A stretch of DNA of 45,137 nucleotides from Chara braunii. Taxonomy: Eukaryota; Streptophyta; Charophyceae; Charales; Characeae. The stretch is from NCBI GenBank assembly GCA_003427395.1, contig BFEA01000010.1:1165419-1210555 (forward strand), in the 5' to 3' direction. Shown here one piece after another: positions 10,799 through 20,785 of this stretch. The notes beneath the pieces were generated by a model. That model ran no database searches and had not been told where the DNA came from. It was given only the letters and a program-made list of their open reading frames with translations. The stretch's first letter is position 1; the number at the start of each line of letters is the position of its first letter. Position numbers and translations under genes: made by a program.

Positions 10799-11475
10799 AC
10801 AACCAATGGAAGGTCCTCGTCGGTACTTATTTATAGACGTCAGGTCTCGTCTTCCCCATAGGGCTGGCCTGCCCCTCATAACCCCTCTATAGGGGAGCGA
10901 GCAGACAATGGACGAAGCAGCAAAGCATGCGTGCTCTACTCCTGGTGGGTTGGCATGGTGACTGTGACCCAGTGCTTCATCCAGGGCCCTTCAGATAGCA
11001 CCGCCCTCTCCTTCCAGATGCTCCATGTGAAGACTGACGACTCTCAAGGTTGAGCGCACACGACTCCTCACATGAGAGGACTCTCAAGACATAACACACA
11101 TCCTCACGGTAAGAAGTGTCGAAGAGGGTAGATAAGGTTAGGTGCAACGTACCTCAAAATAGCTGCCCCCAACCACATACGTTCTCACCAGATGACCCGC
11201 TGTTGATTGTGATGACCAATCACTGCTTCGGCACAACCAGCATTGCATCGCCGTTCCACCTCAGCATCAATCACACATTAGATAGTTCTCCTCACACCGC
11301 GAACACCCAATATTCACCACTTAGTAGCCTTCCTGGCGATACCCCTCACCTCCTGGGTCGCCTCACTTGTCTCCACCCTCCTCACTACACACCTCCCACG
11401 ACCGTTCACCCAACAGATCGTGTGCATGTACCGCAAAGGCAGAAGACAAGCTCCAGATGAACGCACCGTACCACA

Positions 11476-11487
11476 ACTTTGATACCA
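11476..11487 (-). promoter_or_regulatory. degenerate primer-binding site of A2
   Basis: The minus-strand sequence TGGTATCAAAGT matches 10 of 12 bases of the initiator-Met tRNA complement. It lies three bases from the LTR end at 11491. Confidence 0.75.
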
Positions 11488-11490
11488 ATT

Positions 11491-12405
11491 TGCAAGAAAA
11501 ATGAGCAATAGCGAACGTCAGAAATCAAACAGCATCATACACATGAGACCAAATAGTCGTGACCTCGGACCAATAACAAAATTGCATCACGAGTTTCACC
11601 AAATAAGAGCACAGCAAAAACTCATAATTGACAATGTTGGAATAGTCTCATCATCATCAACGAAGAACCAATGTCGATATCCTATTTGGTGCTCGAAGCC
11701 CAGACTACGGATGGCAGATCCTATCTAGCCTAATCTGCAATGCCGCCGATGACATCAACAACTCCCCGAAGCACGAGCAGATCTCGGCCAATGCCGTACG
11801 CTTCAAGCACCAGGTATGTTTCTCATATCACTCACAACCTCGTTCCCCAACTCACAGATGCCACATGCACCCAAGGACCACCATGCGCCCCATCCAGCAT
11901 ACAGCAGCGCAGCTCGGCTATTGCTGCCTGCTCCTTCCAGCTCGCCCGTGAGCGCGTGAGCGCTGGCCAGCGTTAGCGCAACATGCAGCCAGTGCCCGAA
12001 TCCCCAATGCCTGCGCAGGCCTTTCCCTATATCGAAGTGGCCTGCTGCTGCGTGCGATAATGCGGTACTGGGCCCCAACCCAGAAGCTTCCAGTAGGCCT
12101 CGGGAGCCTGAGCCTTGGTACACTGGAAACAGGCCCAGGGCCTGTGGTGGTTACCAGCGCCCAACCACCCTGGCCTGTGTTCGGTCCATGTTGTGTATCC
12201 GGCCCAGGGCCTGCCCTAGTTACAGGCGATAAAGGGCAGCCTGGGCCTGGGCGCTTCCAACCAACTGGCGCTGCGCAACTACCTGAATTTTCCCCAATTG
12301 CGTAGTAGTCCAAAATAGGCCTGGGTCGGGCCTACCTTCACTTAGGGAGGCCGACCTTGCTGCTAACAGGGCTCAATGGGGCTTACAGAGGCCTTGTGCC
12401 TCGCA
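11491..12405 (-). repeat. 5' LTR of A2
   Basis: This 915-base copy of the A-family LTR runs TGCAAG...CCTCGCA on the plus strand. It is more diverged from the 1550 and 9350 copies than they are from each other, and its TATAT-loop inverted repeat (about 12016-12042) has decayed. The bases after its end are GTAGA. The next 110 bases (12406-12515) are AT-rich and hold nothing recognisable before element C. Confidence 0.82.
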
Positions 12406-12515
12406 GTAGAATTGAAATCAATAAATTCTAATTAAACTGTCTCTCTCAAGTTCAATCAGCAGCACCTAAATTCTAGTACCTCAACCACGGTTCAACATCC
12501 ACGAACCAACTATTT

Positions 12516-13446
12516 TGCAATCAGACTTGTTTCGATTTCACTTGCAAAATGCATACATGTAGGTGTCGATGGCAACACAACTTCATCAACGCAGAATCAG
12601 CAACAGCTTGAGATGGCGCACAACGCCCACACAAAAAACTCAGACATATGCCCCTTGGCCAGGAACTCAGCTTAAGTCAATTGTCACAACTTGCGACTAT
12701 GGCGTCTGAACGCCTGTCTGAAATTCCCACCCGAACAATGTATCCACCATCAGACACACTCACACTACTCAAGCACACACACACACACATAGGATCTTCC
12801 CTGAATGTCCATGCACACACACACACACTGTGCTCTATCTGTTGAAGCTAGCAATTGGGCGGCTATGGCCGCTGTCGTCTTCCTCCTCCACTAGCGGCTA
12901 TGGCCGCTCGCCCTCTTCTTCGTCGGGCACCTACAGACCTCCAACACACAAGTCGCATAGCCAGCGCTTCCACATGGCTCGCAGGTGGATCAATCCATGG
13001 CTTGGCGTCGTCTCTTTATTTATATTGTTTCGCCAGTGGTCTGGCCTGCCTCCGGTCCTAGGCCAAGGAGTGTACAGCCCCACCTGGTACTTGCTAACTG
13101 GACAAGGTGGACTGGGACTTTAGACTAGGACTGCTGACTTGGCTAGGACTAGGCTGTACCTTGCTGACTCAGCTACGGGCGACTGACTCCTACAGCTCCG
13201 AAGAGCCAAGTAGCGAAGCCCTAAGCTAGGCTGCTAGACTAACCCTTAGGACTACCAATCTTATAGTCTACGGTTCAAGTCCACATGACCCAACTACGCA
13301 CACAACACACAGTCATACGTTTTTGGGGACAGGTCGCAGGTTCGAGGCACTCAGGGCCGTCGGGCAACTGTACAAGGGTACGTGAGAGGTCTAGGGATCG
13401 AGCCCTGGATTTGTGAGTGTCACGCGAACTGGGTGAAACCCTTTCA
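12516..13446 (-). repeat. 3' LTR of element C
   Basis: This 931-base LTR is closely similar to 18473-19436. On the minus strand it starts TGAAAGGGTTTCACCC. It carries CA microsatellite blocks (about 12776-12828) and a TATAAATAAA box (13015-13024, minus strand). Confidence 0.88.
13015..13024 (-). promoter_or_regulatory. TATA-like box in element C 3' LTR
   Basis: TATAAATAAA on the minus strand, downstream of GGAGGCAGGCCAG. The same box and context occur in the other C LTR and in the D LTR, so it is probably the LTR core promoter. Confidence 0.6.
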
Positions 13447-13455
13447 TTCCCGCTG
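13447..13455 (-). promoter_or_regulatory. polypurine tract of element C
   Basis: The minus-strand sequence CAGCGGGAA abuts the TG of the 3' LTR. Element D has GGCGGGAG in the same place. Confidence 0.6.
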
Positions 13456-13494
13456 TCCTAAATTTGAGGTCCTCCGAGAACTTTCTAATCCAAG

Positions 13495-14855
13495 GCAGGA
13501 CCTTTTCCTTTCCTTGCTCTTTCATAAGCATGAACTATGCTGGAAGCGATTTCTAGAAGTCTTGTCCTTGTAAACCATTTGTCGTCCTCAGGCTCCTGGT
13601 AAGCAGACCTGACTTTGTATTGCTTCTGGAGACGACGTCAACGTCCTGTTCTGAACATATCTTCTTCCAATATTCGGTCTAAGTCATATGTGCCATCCAT
13701 ATCTGGCGGCATCATCGGCCTTCGCGATGGAACTTGTTGACTGATGACACAAGGCAACAACTTTGATGGGTGAAAAGACTGGATACATATGGAGATGTGG
13801 TGGAATCTCTATCGTGTAGGATGGTCCGTCCCCTCCACCCTTGACTTCTAGGACAGGCCATGACCCTCTGTACGCGGCCAAGAGCTTTCGGGAGATGTTC
13901 TCTTTTGGTGCGAATTCCTTCAACTTGACCCAGATTGGGTCGCCTACGTCGAACTACGAGGGTCTGCGATGCTTGTTTGCTTGCTCAATCATGCGATGCT
14001 GGGCCTTTCTAAGGTTTTCGATCACCTTGGCGACTTCCTTTTCGTGTTGTAGAGCAAATTTTCTTGTGTTGGGAGGTAACCTCTGAATCGGGATCCCGGT
14101 TCAGCCCCTCAACGGCCAATGAGGTTTAAAGGATTGATGTAACTCGTTGGGAGTTCGACAAGTAGCTAGGTGTACACTGTTGTTGTAAGCGCTAGCTACC
14201 TTGGGGAGCATTTCATCCCAATTTATTTGGTAAGGTCTAATGTACATTATGAGTAACTGCTGCAAGATCTTGTCCATTTGTTATGTTTGGTTTGTCTTTG
14301 GATGACGACTGAACAACATCAACAACTTTAGACCTTCATGAGATCTTGCCAGTTCTGGCTGGTAAACCGTGTGTCTCGATCACTAACTATTAACAACGGT
14401 ATGCCATGTTCACTTACTCAGAAGTCGAAGAACTTCTCTATAACTAACTCAAAGTTCGTGCCTCTGCAGGCAAAGGTAAATAAACTGCATGTTTTCTAAA
14501 TCGATCTATGATGACCATGACTTGGCTTTTGTCGTGCCTACTCCTGACTCCGGTATCCATGAAATCAATGATTATTGACTCTTCGTGTCCTGCGAGGATC
14601 GACAAGGGTCTGAGGGGACCTAAAGGCGCTCTTGTCGTTGTTTTGTTGCGCTGACAAACAATACAATTGCGGACATATTCTTTGCAGTCTACCTTCATGC
14701 CAGGCCATGTGTACGACATCATGAGATTGGCCAAAGTCTTTCGCCAACCAAAGTGTCCTTCCCTATCATGGCATTCCCCTAAGATCAAACTACGGATCTC
14801 TTCACTGTTGGGGACGCACAGTCTATCAACGACATTGGTCTTCTCAAAGAGTAAC
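13495..14855 (-). pseudogene. element C integrase and chromodomain remnant
   Basis: The right end holds the HHCC zinc-binding domain (ECHDREGHFGWRKT, then RNCIVCQRN). The core follows with IDFMDTG and VMVIIDRFRKHAV. After several frame breaks the C-terminal region reads KEFAPKENISRKLLAAYRG and YTIEIPPHLHMYPVF (13923-13684). The last segment, at 13495-13560, retains a chromodomain tail (LLEIASSIVHAYERARKG). It is clearly homologous to the integrase of element D on the other strand but much more broken. No single frame covers more than about 115 residues. Confidence 0.85.
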
Positions 14856-14859
14856 CTAT

Positions 14860-15446
14860 CGTGGATCGATAATTTGACTCACTATCAGGGGCTTCGTTTA
14901 CTCTCTTTAGGAGGTTGTTGTAGATTGGGTCCTGCATATATGCACCCTTTATCCGGTCCGCCCCTATGTCCAGATAGTGCACTATTGCTCCAAAGTAATC
15001 TGCCCTTCTACTCAGAGCGTTGACGACCACGTTGTACTTACCTTTAACGGGTTTAGGCTCAAAGTCAAACCGGTCTATTTCAGCTTCCCACCTAGTTAAC
15101 TTGGGCGTCATCTTGGCTTGGGTCTTCAACCATCTCAGAGTTTCATGATCTGAGTAGACTTTGAAGTGCCTCCTAAGCAGGTAAGGTCTCCAATGTTTTA
15201 AGGCCTGCTTGCCACTGGTTGATAGCCATTGCCGTCGTCTTATTGCAACACAACGCCTATGCCATATTGACTCGCATCTGTCGTGACGGCAAATGACAAT
15301 GAAGGATCGACTACTCTGAGGACATGGTACTCTACCAAAGCCTTCTTCAGTTTCTTTAAGGCCGAGGTACAGTCTTGTTCCCACTTCCAAATTGCTTCCT
15401 TCTGTAGGAGTCTGCGAAGTGGGGCAGCGATAGTAGAGAACCTCAC
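14860..15446 (-). pseudogene. element C RNase H domain, catalytic Asp changed
   Basis: Two overlapping frames (15446-15240 and 15390-14785) cover the connection and RNase H regions. Visible markers are VTTDASQYGIG, the VYSDHETLRWL segment and the final motif. In this last motif the expected Asp-Ala-Leu-Ser is Asn-Ala-Leu-Ser (VVVNALSRR), which loses one of the four metal-binding acids by a single-base change. Elements A, D and F keep the Asp. The frame junction adds a separate break. Confidence 0.85.
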
Positions 15447-15823
15447 GAACTTCCTATAGTAGTTGGCCAGTCCTAAGAACGATCACAAATTAGTCAAAGT
15501 GCAAGGAGTTGGCCAATCTTTGATTGCTGTTATCTTGCCGTCCTCTGGTCTAATGCCGTCTCCATCTAATACGTAGCCCAAGTAAAGGACTTTTGTCTTG
15601 GCCCACCCGCACTTCTTCGCATTGATCTTGAAGTTAGCTTCTCTCAACTTCTCCAAGATCTGTCTCAGATGGCCCTCATGCTATTGGAGGGTCTTGCTAA
15701 AAACTAAAATATCGTCTAAATATACTAACTACGAATCTATCTAGCCACGGTTTGAACAAGTCGTTCATACAACGTTGGAATGTGGCTGATGCATTAGTCA
15801 GTCCAAAGGGCATCACTATGAAC

Positions 15824-16427
15824 CAGGGTTGCATCCCTACTGACCGCCAACCTTGACTGCCGACCGTATTGCAACCGACCAGTAGGGCCGATCGGTCGGC
15901 GGTTTGCCGACCAGTCAGGGAGGAAAAAAAAAAAAAAAAAAAACAACGACCGTCCAGTGACATCCACTGATTTTTTTTCACATCTGAGTTTAGGGCTGTA
16001 CTGCGGTTGCTGAGTACAGCCAAATCCGCTGAGAAACTTTCGGGGATGGGGGGGGTATGGGGGGGTTNNNNNNNNNNNNNNNNNNNNNNNNNNNNNNNNN
16101 NNNNNNNNNNNNNNNNNNNNNNNNNNNNNNNNNNNNNNNNNNNNNNNNNNNNNNNNNNNNNNNNNNNNNNNNNNNNNNNNNNNNNNNNNNNATGAGGGTG
16201 TTGGGAGCGGTTTGGGGGTGTTGGGGGGGTGTATGGAGGTATTGGGGGGCACTATGGGGGTGTTGGTGGTGTTATTAGGGGTTTCGAACCCCTTTTTTTT
16301 TCTTTTTTTCTTTTTGTGGGGTGCCGAGTCCTGCCGACGACCCCCGAATGGTAGGTGCCGACCGGCCGATCGGCGGGTCGGCAGCCTACCAGTCAAGGGC
16401 TGCCTACCGTCGAGGGGTGCAACCTAG
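15824..16427. mobile_element. non-autonomous hAT-like DNA element (MITE-like), first copy
   Basis: The element starts CAGGGTTGCATCCCT and ends with an imperfect inverted match (rc CTAGGTTGCACCCCT). It is flanked on both sides by the identical 8-mer CTATGAAC (15816-15823 and 16428-16435). An 8-base target duplication and CAGGG-type ends are the hAT signature. It has no transposase frame. Inside are CCGACC-rich subterminal sequences, an A run (about 15924-15943), a G-rich minisatellite and an assembly gap. It is younger than element C because it interrupts C's RT. Confidence 0.85.
16068..16191. other. assembly gap (124 N)
   Basis: The run of N lies inside a G-rich minisatellite (GGGGGTGTTGGGGG-like) on both sides. 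The gap probably hides more of that repeat; its true length is unknown. Confidence 0.95.
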
Positions 16428-16899
16428 CTATGAACTCATAATGCCTGTACCTGGTCCGGAATGCCGTCTTGTACTGATCATAAGGATGTACCTCTATCCG
16501 ATGGTACCCTGACTTCAGGTCTATGTCGGTGAAGTACTTGCAGCCTTGCACCCGATCTAACATATCATCTATGTGGGGCAACGGTTCTGCATTCTTGACG
16601 GTTATCACGTTCAGGCTCCTGTAGTTTATACACATTCTTAGCTCCCCCTCTTTCTTGGGGACGAACAGAACAGGTGCGCCAAAAGGAGATGAGCTAGGTC
16701 TAATCCATCCGTTTTTGAGGAGCTCGTCTAATTGCTTATGCAACTCCTCCAACTCCTAGGGAGATATTATGTAGACTGCTCCCTTAGGTGTTCTACTGCC
16801 AGACTCTCATCTCTATGCGGTGCTGAATGGGTCTTGGCACCACCCGTGAGGGTGTCTCAGATAAATCTTTATACTCCAACAAACTGGCGATAGTGGGAT

Positions 16900-17312
16900 G
16901 GATCTCTTTCTCCTCCTCTTCGCAGCAGGGTCTCGTCTTCTTCAACAACTTCTTCTTCTTCTTCTTCTCCTTCTTCTTCTTCTTCTTCTCCTCCTTCTCC
17001 TTCTCCTTCTCCTTCTCCATCTTCTTGTTGTTTTTCTTCTTGTTCTTGTTGTTCTTGTTCTTGTTCTTGTTCTTGTTCTTCTGCTGCTGTTGTTGCATCA
17101 ACAGCAGCCAGCTTCCCCTCTTGCTCCCTCTTCTATTTCTCCATCTGCTTCATTTTGGCCGCTTCATCCTCCATTAAGGCCAAATTCTTGGCCTCTTTCT
17201 TCATGGCCTTCCGTTCTTTTCTTTCCTTCCGTTCTCTGAGAATTGCGGCAGCCTTCTCTTCCTGTTCCTTACTATACGGGCGAGTCTAGGCTCCAGACTT
17301 GGTAGTCACCAT
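16900..17312 (-). pseudogene. element C gag N-terminal coiled coil and Glu/Gln-rich tract
   Basis: The minus-strand ATG at 17312 opens MVTTKSGA, then an in-frame stop, then a charged helix rich in Lys, Glu and Ala (EKAAAILRERKERKERKAMKK...). A second stop and an (E/Q)n then (E/G)n tract follow, encoded by a long (CTT)n/(GTT)n-type repeat (16940-17088). The tract runs directly into the RT N-terminus, read in another frame. Capsid, zinc knuckle and protease sequences are missing. It is probably the gag start of a gypsy subfamily; the charged helix suggests a coiled coil. The repeat tract may mark the deletion junction. Confidence 0.65.
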
Positions 17313-18459
17313 GTTGATCGGGGCACAATCACAATCGATTCCGGTTCTCAACATTTAGACCTAACACCTAAGCCTTAACTTTCTAATGGTCTAAAGAGGT
17401 CTCTCCTCCACTTCAACTAGGTTACCACACCCTTCAGATGCTTTTGCAACCACAGTCCAGTCTTTCTACAGTCGTCGAATGCCCATGCACCAGGATACCA
17501 CAACCTTCAGCTTCAAATCGACCCTCTGTCAACTACACCATTCTACCCTAAGCTGCTACTAGTCTGTCACTACAGGACTGTTGGGTGATCAGGAAGCATT
17601 TAAGGAGAAACCCATTACTCCTCAGGAATTCTTTAACGTCGCAATTAGGACGACGATCACAACCAAGGTCCTCTCAAGACTTAGACAGACTGGACACCCA
17701 CTCTGTAACTCGGAGTTCAGGGATAGTGTACCACCCAGAGCAACCTGCCGGTCTGTACCGGTCCTTCGGGTGTTTTCCCAGGTCGTTTGGCATTAGATAC
17801 ACCTCATCCCTACTAAGTCCCGTGCAGAAACTGGCTCACAGCCCCTATTAGACCACATCCATAGAACCTGTCGACCTAGACAGGAGTGACCGAGTGCAGA
17901 AAGAGATGACAGACTCTTAGCAACTACCAAGGTGAGTGTGTAACTTCCACAGGGCGCAAGGGACAAGGGCTAGGGCTTGAAGGGATTATACCGCTCCTCG
18001 CTCCGCACTCCAGCCAACGGCCACCAGTCAATGCTCGCCAGTCAACACCGGTGAACGTCGGTCAACGCCGGTCAACGCTTGCCAGTGAACGCCAATCAAC
18101 CCCCGGTCGACGCCGGTCAATGCTTGGTCAAAGCTTGCCAGTCAAAACTTCGATGTCCGGCTATGGCAGCTTCTTCCCCTTCTTCAACCTCTCTCTCCTC
18201 GTCCCCGAGCTTCGCTAGGCCGACTTCCTTCACCTGCCACTTCGTCACTTCTCTCTCTTTCTCTCTCACTCTCGTCAACTCCTCCTCTCTCGCTGGTCTT
18301 CTCCTTCCTCCGAGCTGGCAGCTATGGCTGGCATCCACTATGGCGTCCGCTTCTCTCACACGCGTGTCTCTCTCTTTCTCACGTCACTTCCCTCTTCGCA
18401 TCGACCGTCTTCTTCATCCGTTATGGCCGTCGCGATACTTGCACAAACAACACGAACCT
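17313..18459 (-). other. element C leader region
   Basis: This stretch between gag and the primer-binding site has no supported coding frame. It holds GGTTGTGATCGTCGT-like sequence at 17650-17665, shared with the element A leader. It also holds a cluster of short GTCAA repeats at about 18015-18150 (TTGACY on the element's sense strand) and a CT-rich segment at 18180-18420. Confidence 0.6.
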
Positions 18460-18471
18460 GCTCCGATACTA
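18460..18471 (-). promoter_or_regulatory. primer-binding site of element C (initiator-Met tRNA)
   Basis: The minus-strand sequence TAGTATCGGAGC matches 10 of 12 bases of TGGTATCAGAGC and lies one base from the LTR end at 18473. Confidence 0.78.
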
Positions 18472-18472
18472 G

Positions 18473-19436
18473 TGCAATCAAACTTGTTTGGATTTCACTT
18501 GCAAAATGCATACATGTAGGTCTAGATGGCAATACAACTTGATCAACGCAGAATCAGCAACAGCTTGAGATGGCGCACAATGCCCAAACAGAAAACTTAG
18601 ACATATGGCCCTTGGCCAGGAACTCAGCTTAAGTCAATTGTCACAACTTGCGGCTATGGCGTCTGAACGCCTGTCTTAAATTCCCACCCGACCACTGTAT
18701 CCACGATCAGACACACTCACACTACTCATGCACACACACTCACTCATAGGATCTACCCTGAATGTCCACACACACACACACACACACCCACACACACACA
18801 CACACACTGCGCTCTATCTGTTGACGTCAGCGACTGGGCGGCTATGGCCGCCGTTGTCTTCCTCCTCCACTAGCGGCTATGGCCGCTCGCCCTCTTCTTC
18901 GTCGGGTACCTGCAGACCTCCAACGCATAAGTCGCATAGGCAGCGCTTCCGCATGGCTCGCAGGCGAATCAATCCATGGCTTGGCGATGCCTATTTATTT
19001 ATATTGTTTCATCGGTGGTCTGGCCTGCCTCTGGTCCCAGGCCCAAGGAGTGTACAGCCCCACCTGGTACTTGCTGACTGGACGGGGTGGCCTGGAACTT
19101 TCGACTGGGAATCCTGACTAGGCTAGGACCAGAGTCTACCTTGCTGACTCAGCTACGGGCGACTGACTCCTATAGCTCCGAAGAGCAAAGTAGCAAATTT
19201 TAGAAAGTCCTAGGCTAGGCTGCTAGACTGACCCTTAGAACTGCTAATCCTATAGTCTATAGTTCAAGTCCACACGACCCAAGTACGCACACAACACATA
19301 GTCGTACGTTTTTGGGGACAGGTCACGGGTCCGGGGCACTCAGGGGCATCGGGGAATTGTACAAGGGTATAGGATAGGTCTAGGGATCAAGCCCTGGGAC
19401 CTGCAATTGTCGCGCGAACTGGGTGAAACCCTTTCA
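18473..19436 (-). repeat. 5' LTR of element C
   Basis: This 964-base LTR matches 12516-13446. The extra length is partly an expanded CA microsatellite (18768-18807). A TATAAATAAA box lies at 18994-19003 on the minus strand. Confidence 0.88.
18994..19003 (-). promoter_or_regulatory. TATA-like box in element C 5' LTR
   Basis: TATAAATAAA on the minus strand, in the position conserved with the 3' LTR. It would drive transcription leftward through element C. Confidence 0.6.
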
Positions 19437-19932
19437 ATTTACAGAGTTTCATCAAGTAAGGGAGACTTCTTCTTCCTCCCAACCTCGAGCTCACAACTAT
19501 GGCGCAGGCCTACGCCCAACCTATCAAGCTCACCAATCGCCACCAACCCTCTTGAATCGGACACACCACTCAAAGCAGCCTATTCTCGATGCCTGCTGCA
19601 GATGGAGTGCCCGCTCAACAGGGCAGGGTAGCTCCCAAGACGACGAAGAAGAACACCAGCGCTTGATGAAGAAGAAGATGGCTGCCGCTTCGACACACAC
19701 TTTGAAGAAGGGTCCCGACGACAACACTGCCTATCCCCAACATCACACATGTAGGCGCCTCACAAAGCACAGGGCCTGATGCCCAGGGCTGTCTCAAGAT
19801 GAGCTAGGTAGCCCCAACTCTAGCTACCAGCCCTCACAACATAAAGATGGTGTTGTAGTAAGATAACGCAGCACCAAGAAGGGCACGACCTTTAGCAGCA
19901 CTTCGTGGAAAAAAAATTGACGCGACCGTGCT
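19437..19932. other. spacer between elements C and D
   Basis: About 496 bases separate the head-to-head 5' LTRs of C and D. No protein similarity is recognised. A short plus-strand frame (19423-19779) is charged and full of DDEEE/KKK codons but ends without any domain, so I do not call it a gene. Confidence 0.5.
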
Positions 19933-20765
19933 TGAAACGGTTTCACCCAGTGGAGACGACAATTGCAGACACTTATATTTGACCGCTAGACCTATGCCTG
20001 AACCCTGTACATTGACCCTGTGTGCTGAGTGAGATTCGATCCCTAGACCTATGCCTGTGTCCTATACAATCACCCGGTGACTGTGTGAGATTCCAACCCT
20101 CAACCTGCCCTGTGTCATAGGTTAGGCTGTAATAAGGGAAGTTGGGCTTGATCCCTAGGTCTGTAGGTTGGTACTTAAGTTTGTTACCATTAGTTTAGGA
20201 AGGTCTGTTCTAGAAGTCTCTACTTACCTCTTCGTGGGCCTGAGAGTCGGTATGTAGGGAACAGTCCGTAGGCTCTAGGTTCCAGAAGAGTCTGTCTGGA
20301 AGAGTATCTGAGTCATCAAGTACCAGGGCAAGGGCTGCACGTGGGGGAAGGTTCTGGCCACGCGCTATGCAAAAGGCTCCAGAAATGTGTTATGGGGCTA
20401 CACGTTTTGGGCCTACCAGGCCAACGTGGTCTGGAAATTTCCTGGCCCAGGGCCCCACGCGTTTTGGCCCAGGCCCACGCGTTTTGAGGCAGGGCCCGAG
20501 GTACCTCCGAAGAAGTATAAATAAACAGGCAGCGTCCAGCCATTCATTCATTCGCCTATGAGCCATGCGGAAGCGCTGCCTAGGTGACTTGTGAGCGGAG
20601 GTTTGCAGGTGCCCGGAGCTGAAGTGGGCATGTGTAGCGTGGACATTCAGGGTAGATCCTCGTACATGGGTGCATGAGGGAGAGTGAGGCTGGTGGTGGA
20701 GATAGTGTTTGGCGGTCGTAGCCACAAGTTGTACAGTTGTCTTGAACCGGGTTTAAGCGCAAGTT
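19933..20765 (+). repeat. 5' LTR of element D, 3' end missing
   Basis: Its first roughly 455 bases match 23118-23573. Its later part, reverse-complemented, resembles the C LTR around CATTCAGGGTAGATCCT and the CAAGTTGT segment. Two 57-base subrepeats beginning CTAGACCTATGCCTG occur near 19986 and 20043. Confidence 0.82.
20516..20525 (+). promoter_or_regulatory. TATA-like box in element D 5' LTR
   Basis: TATAAATAAA downstream of GGCAGGGCCC, the same box as in the C LTRs but on the plus strand. It points into element D. Confidence 0.6.
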
Positions 20766-20785
20766 TGTTGTTCATTCTGAGTTGA

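Larger units (their letters stand above)
10799..12405 (-). mobile_element. element A2: leader and 5' LTR fragment of a second A-family copy
   Basis: From CAACCAATGG at 10799 the sequence follows the element A leader (8655 onward), then a primer-binding site, then a complete-looking LTR. No gag or pol is attached, so this is the 5' end of a minus-strand element whose body is gone. It lies in the same orientation as element A. Confidence 0.82.
15447..16890 (-). pseudogene. element C reverse transcriptase, split by a hAT-like insertion
   Basis: The N-terminal part (16890-16436) has [50 protein letters not shown] and motif A in [11 protein letters not shown]. The C-terminal part (15823-15447) has [14 protein letters not shown], a frameshifted YLDD region near 15725 with one extra base, and then a KINAKKCGWAK-type segment. 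Between them lies the 604-base insertion at 15824-16427, flanked by an 8-base duplication. The two halves meet in register in the segment leading to VMPFGL. Stops and the frameshift show that the RT was also decaying by point mutation. Confidence 0.88.
12516..19436 (-). mobile_element. element C: Ty3/gypsy LTR retrotransposon with nested hAT insertion
   Basis: Two closely similar LTRs (12516-13446 and 18473-19436) bracket a minus-strand internal region. From right to left this region has a primer-binding site, a leader, a gag start, RT, RNase H, and integrase with chromodomain remnants. Each LTR runs TGCAATC...CTTTCA on the plus strand. The flanks share ATTT (12512-12515 and 19437-19440), a probable 4-base target duplication or the remnant of a 5-base one. 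The gag capsid, zinc knuckle and protease regions are absent, and the RT is split by a separate DNA element. Its integrase, PPT and LTR resemble those of element D. Confidence 0.88.
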
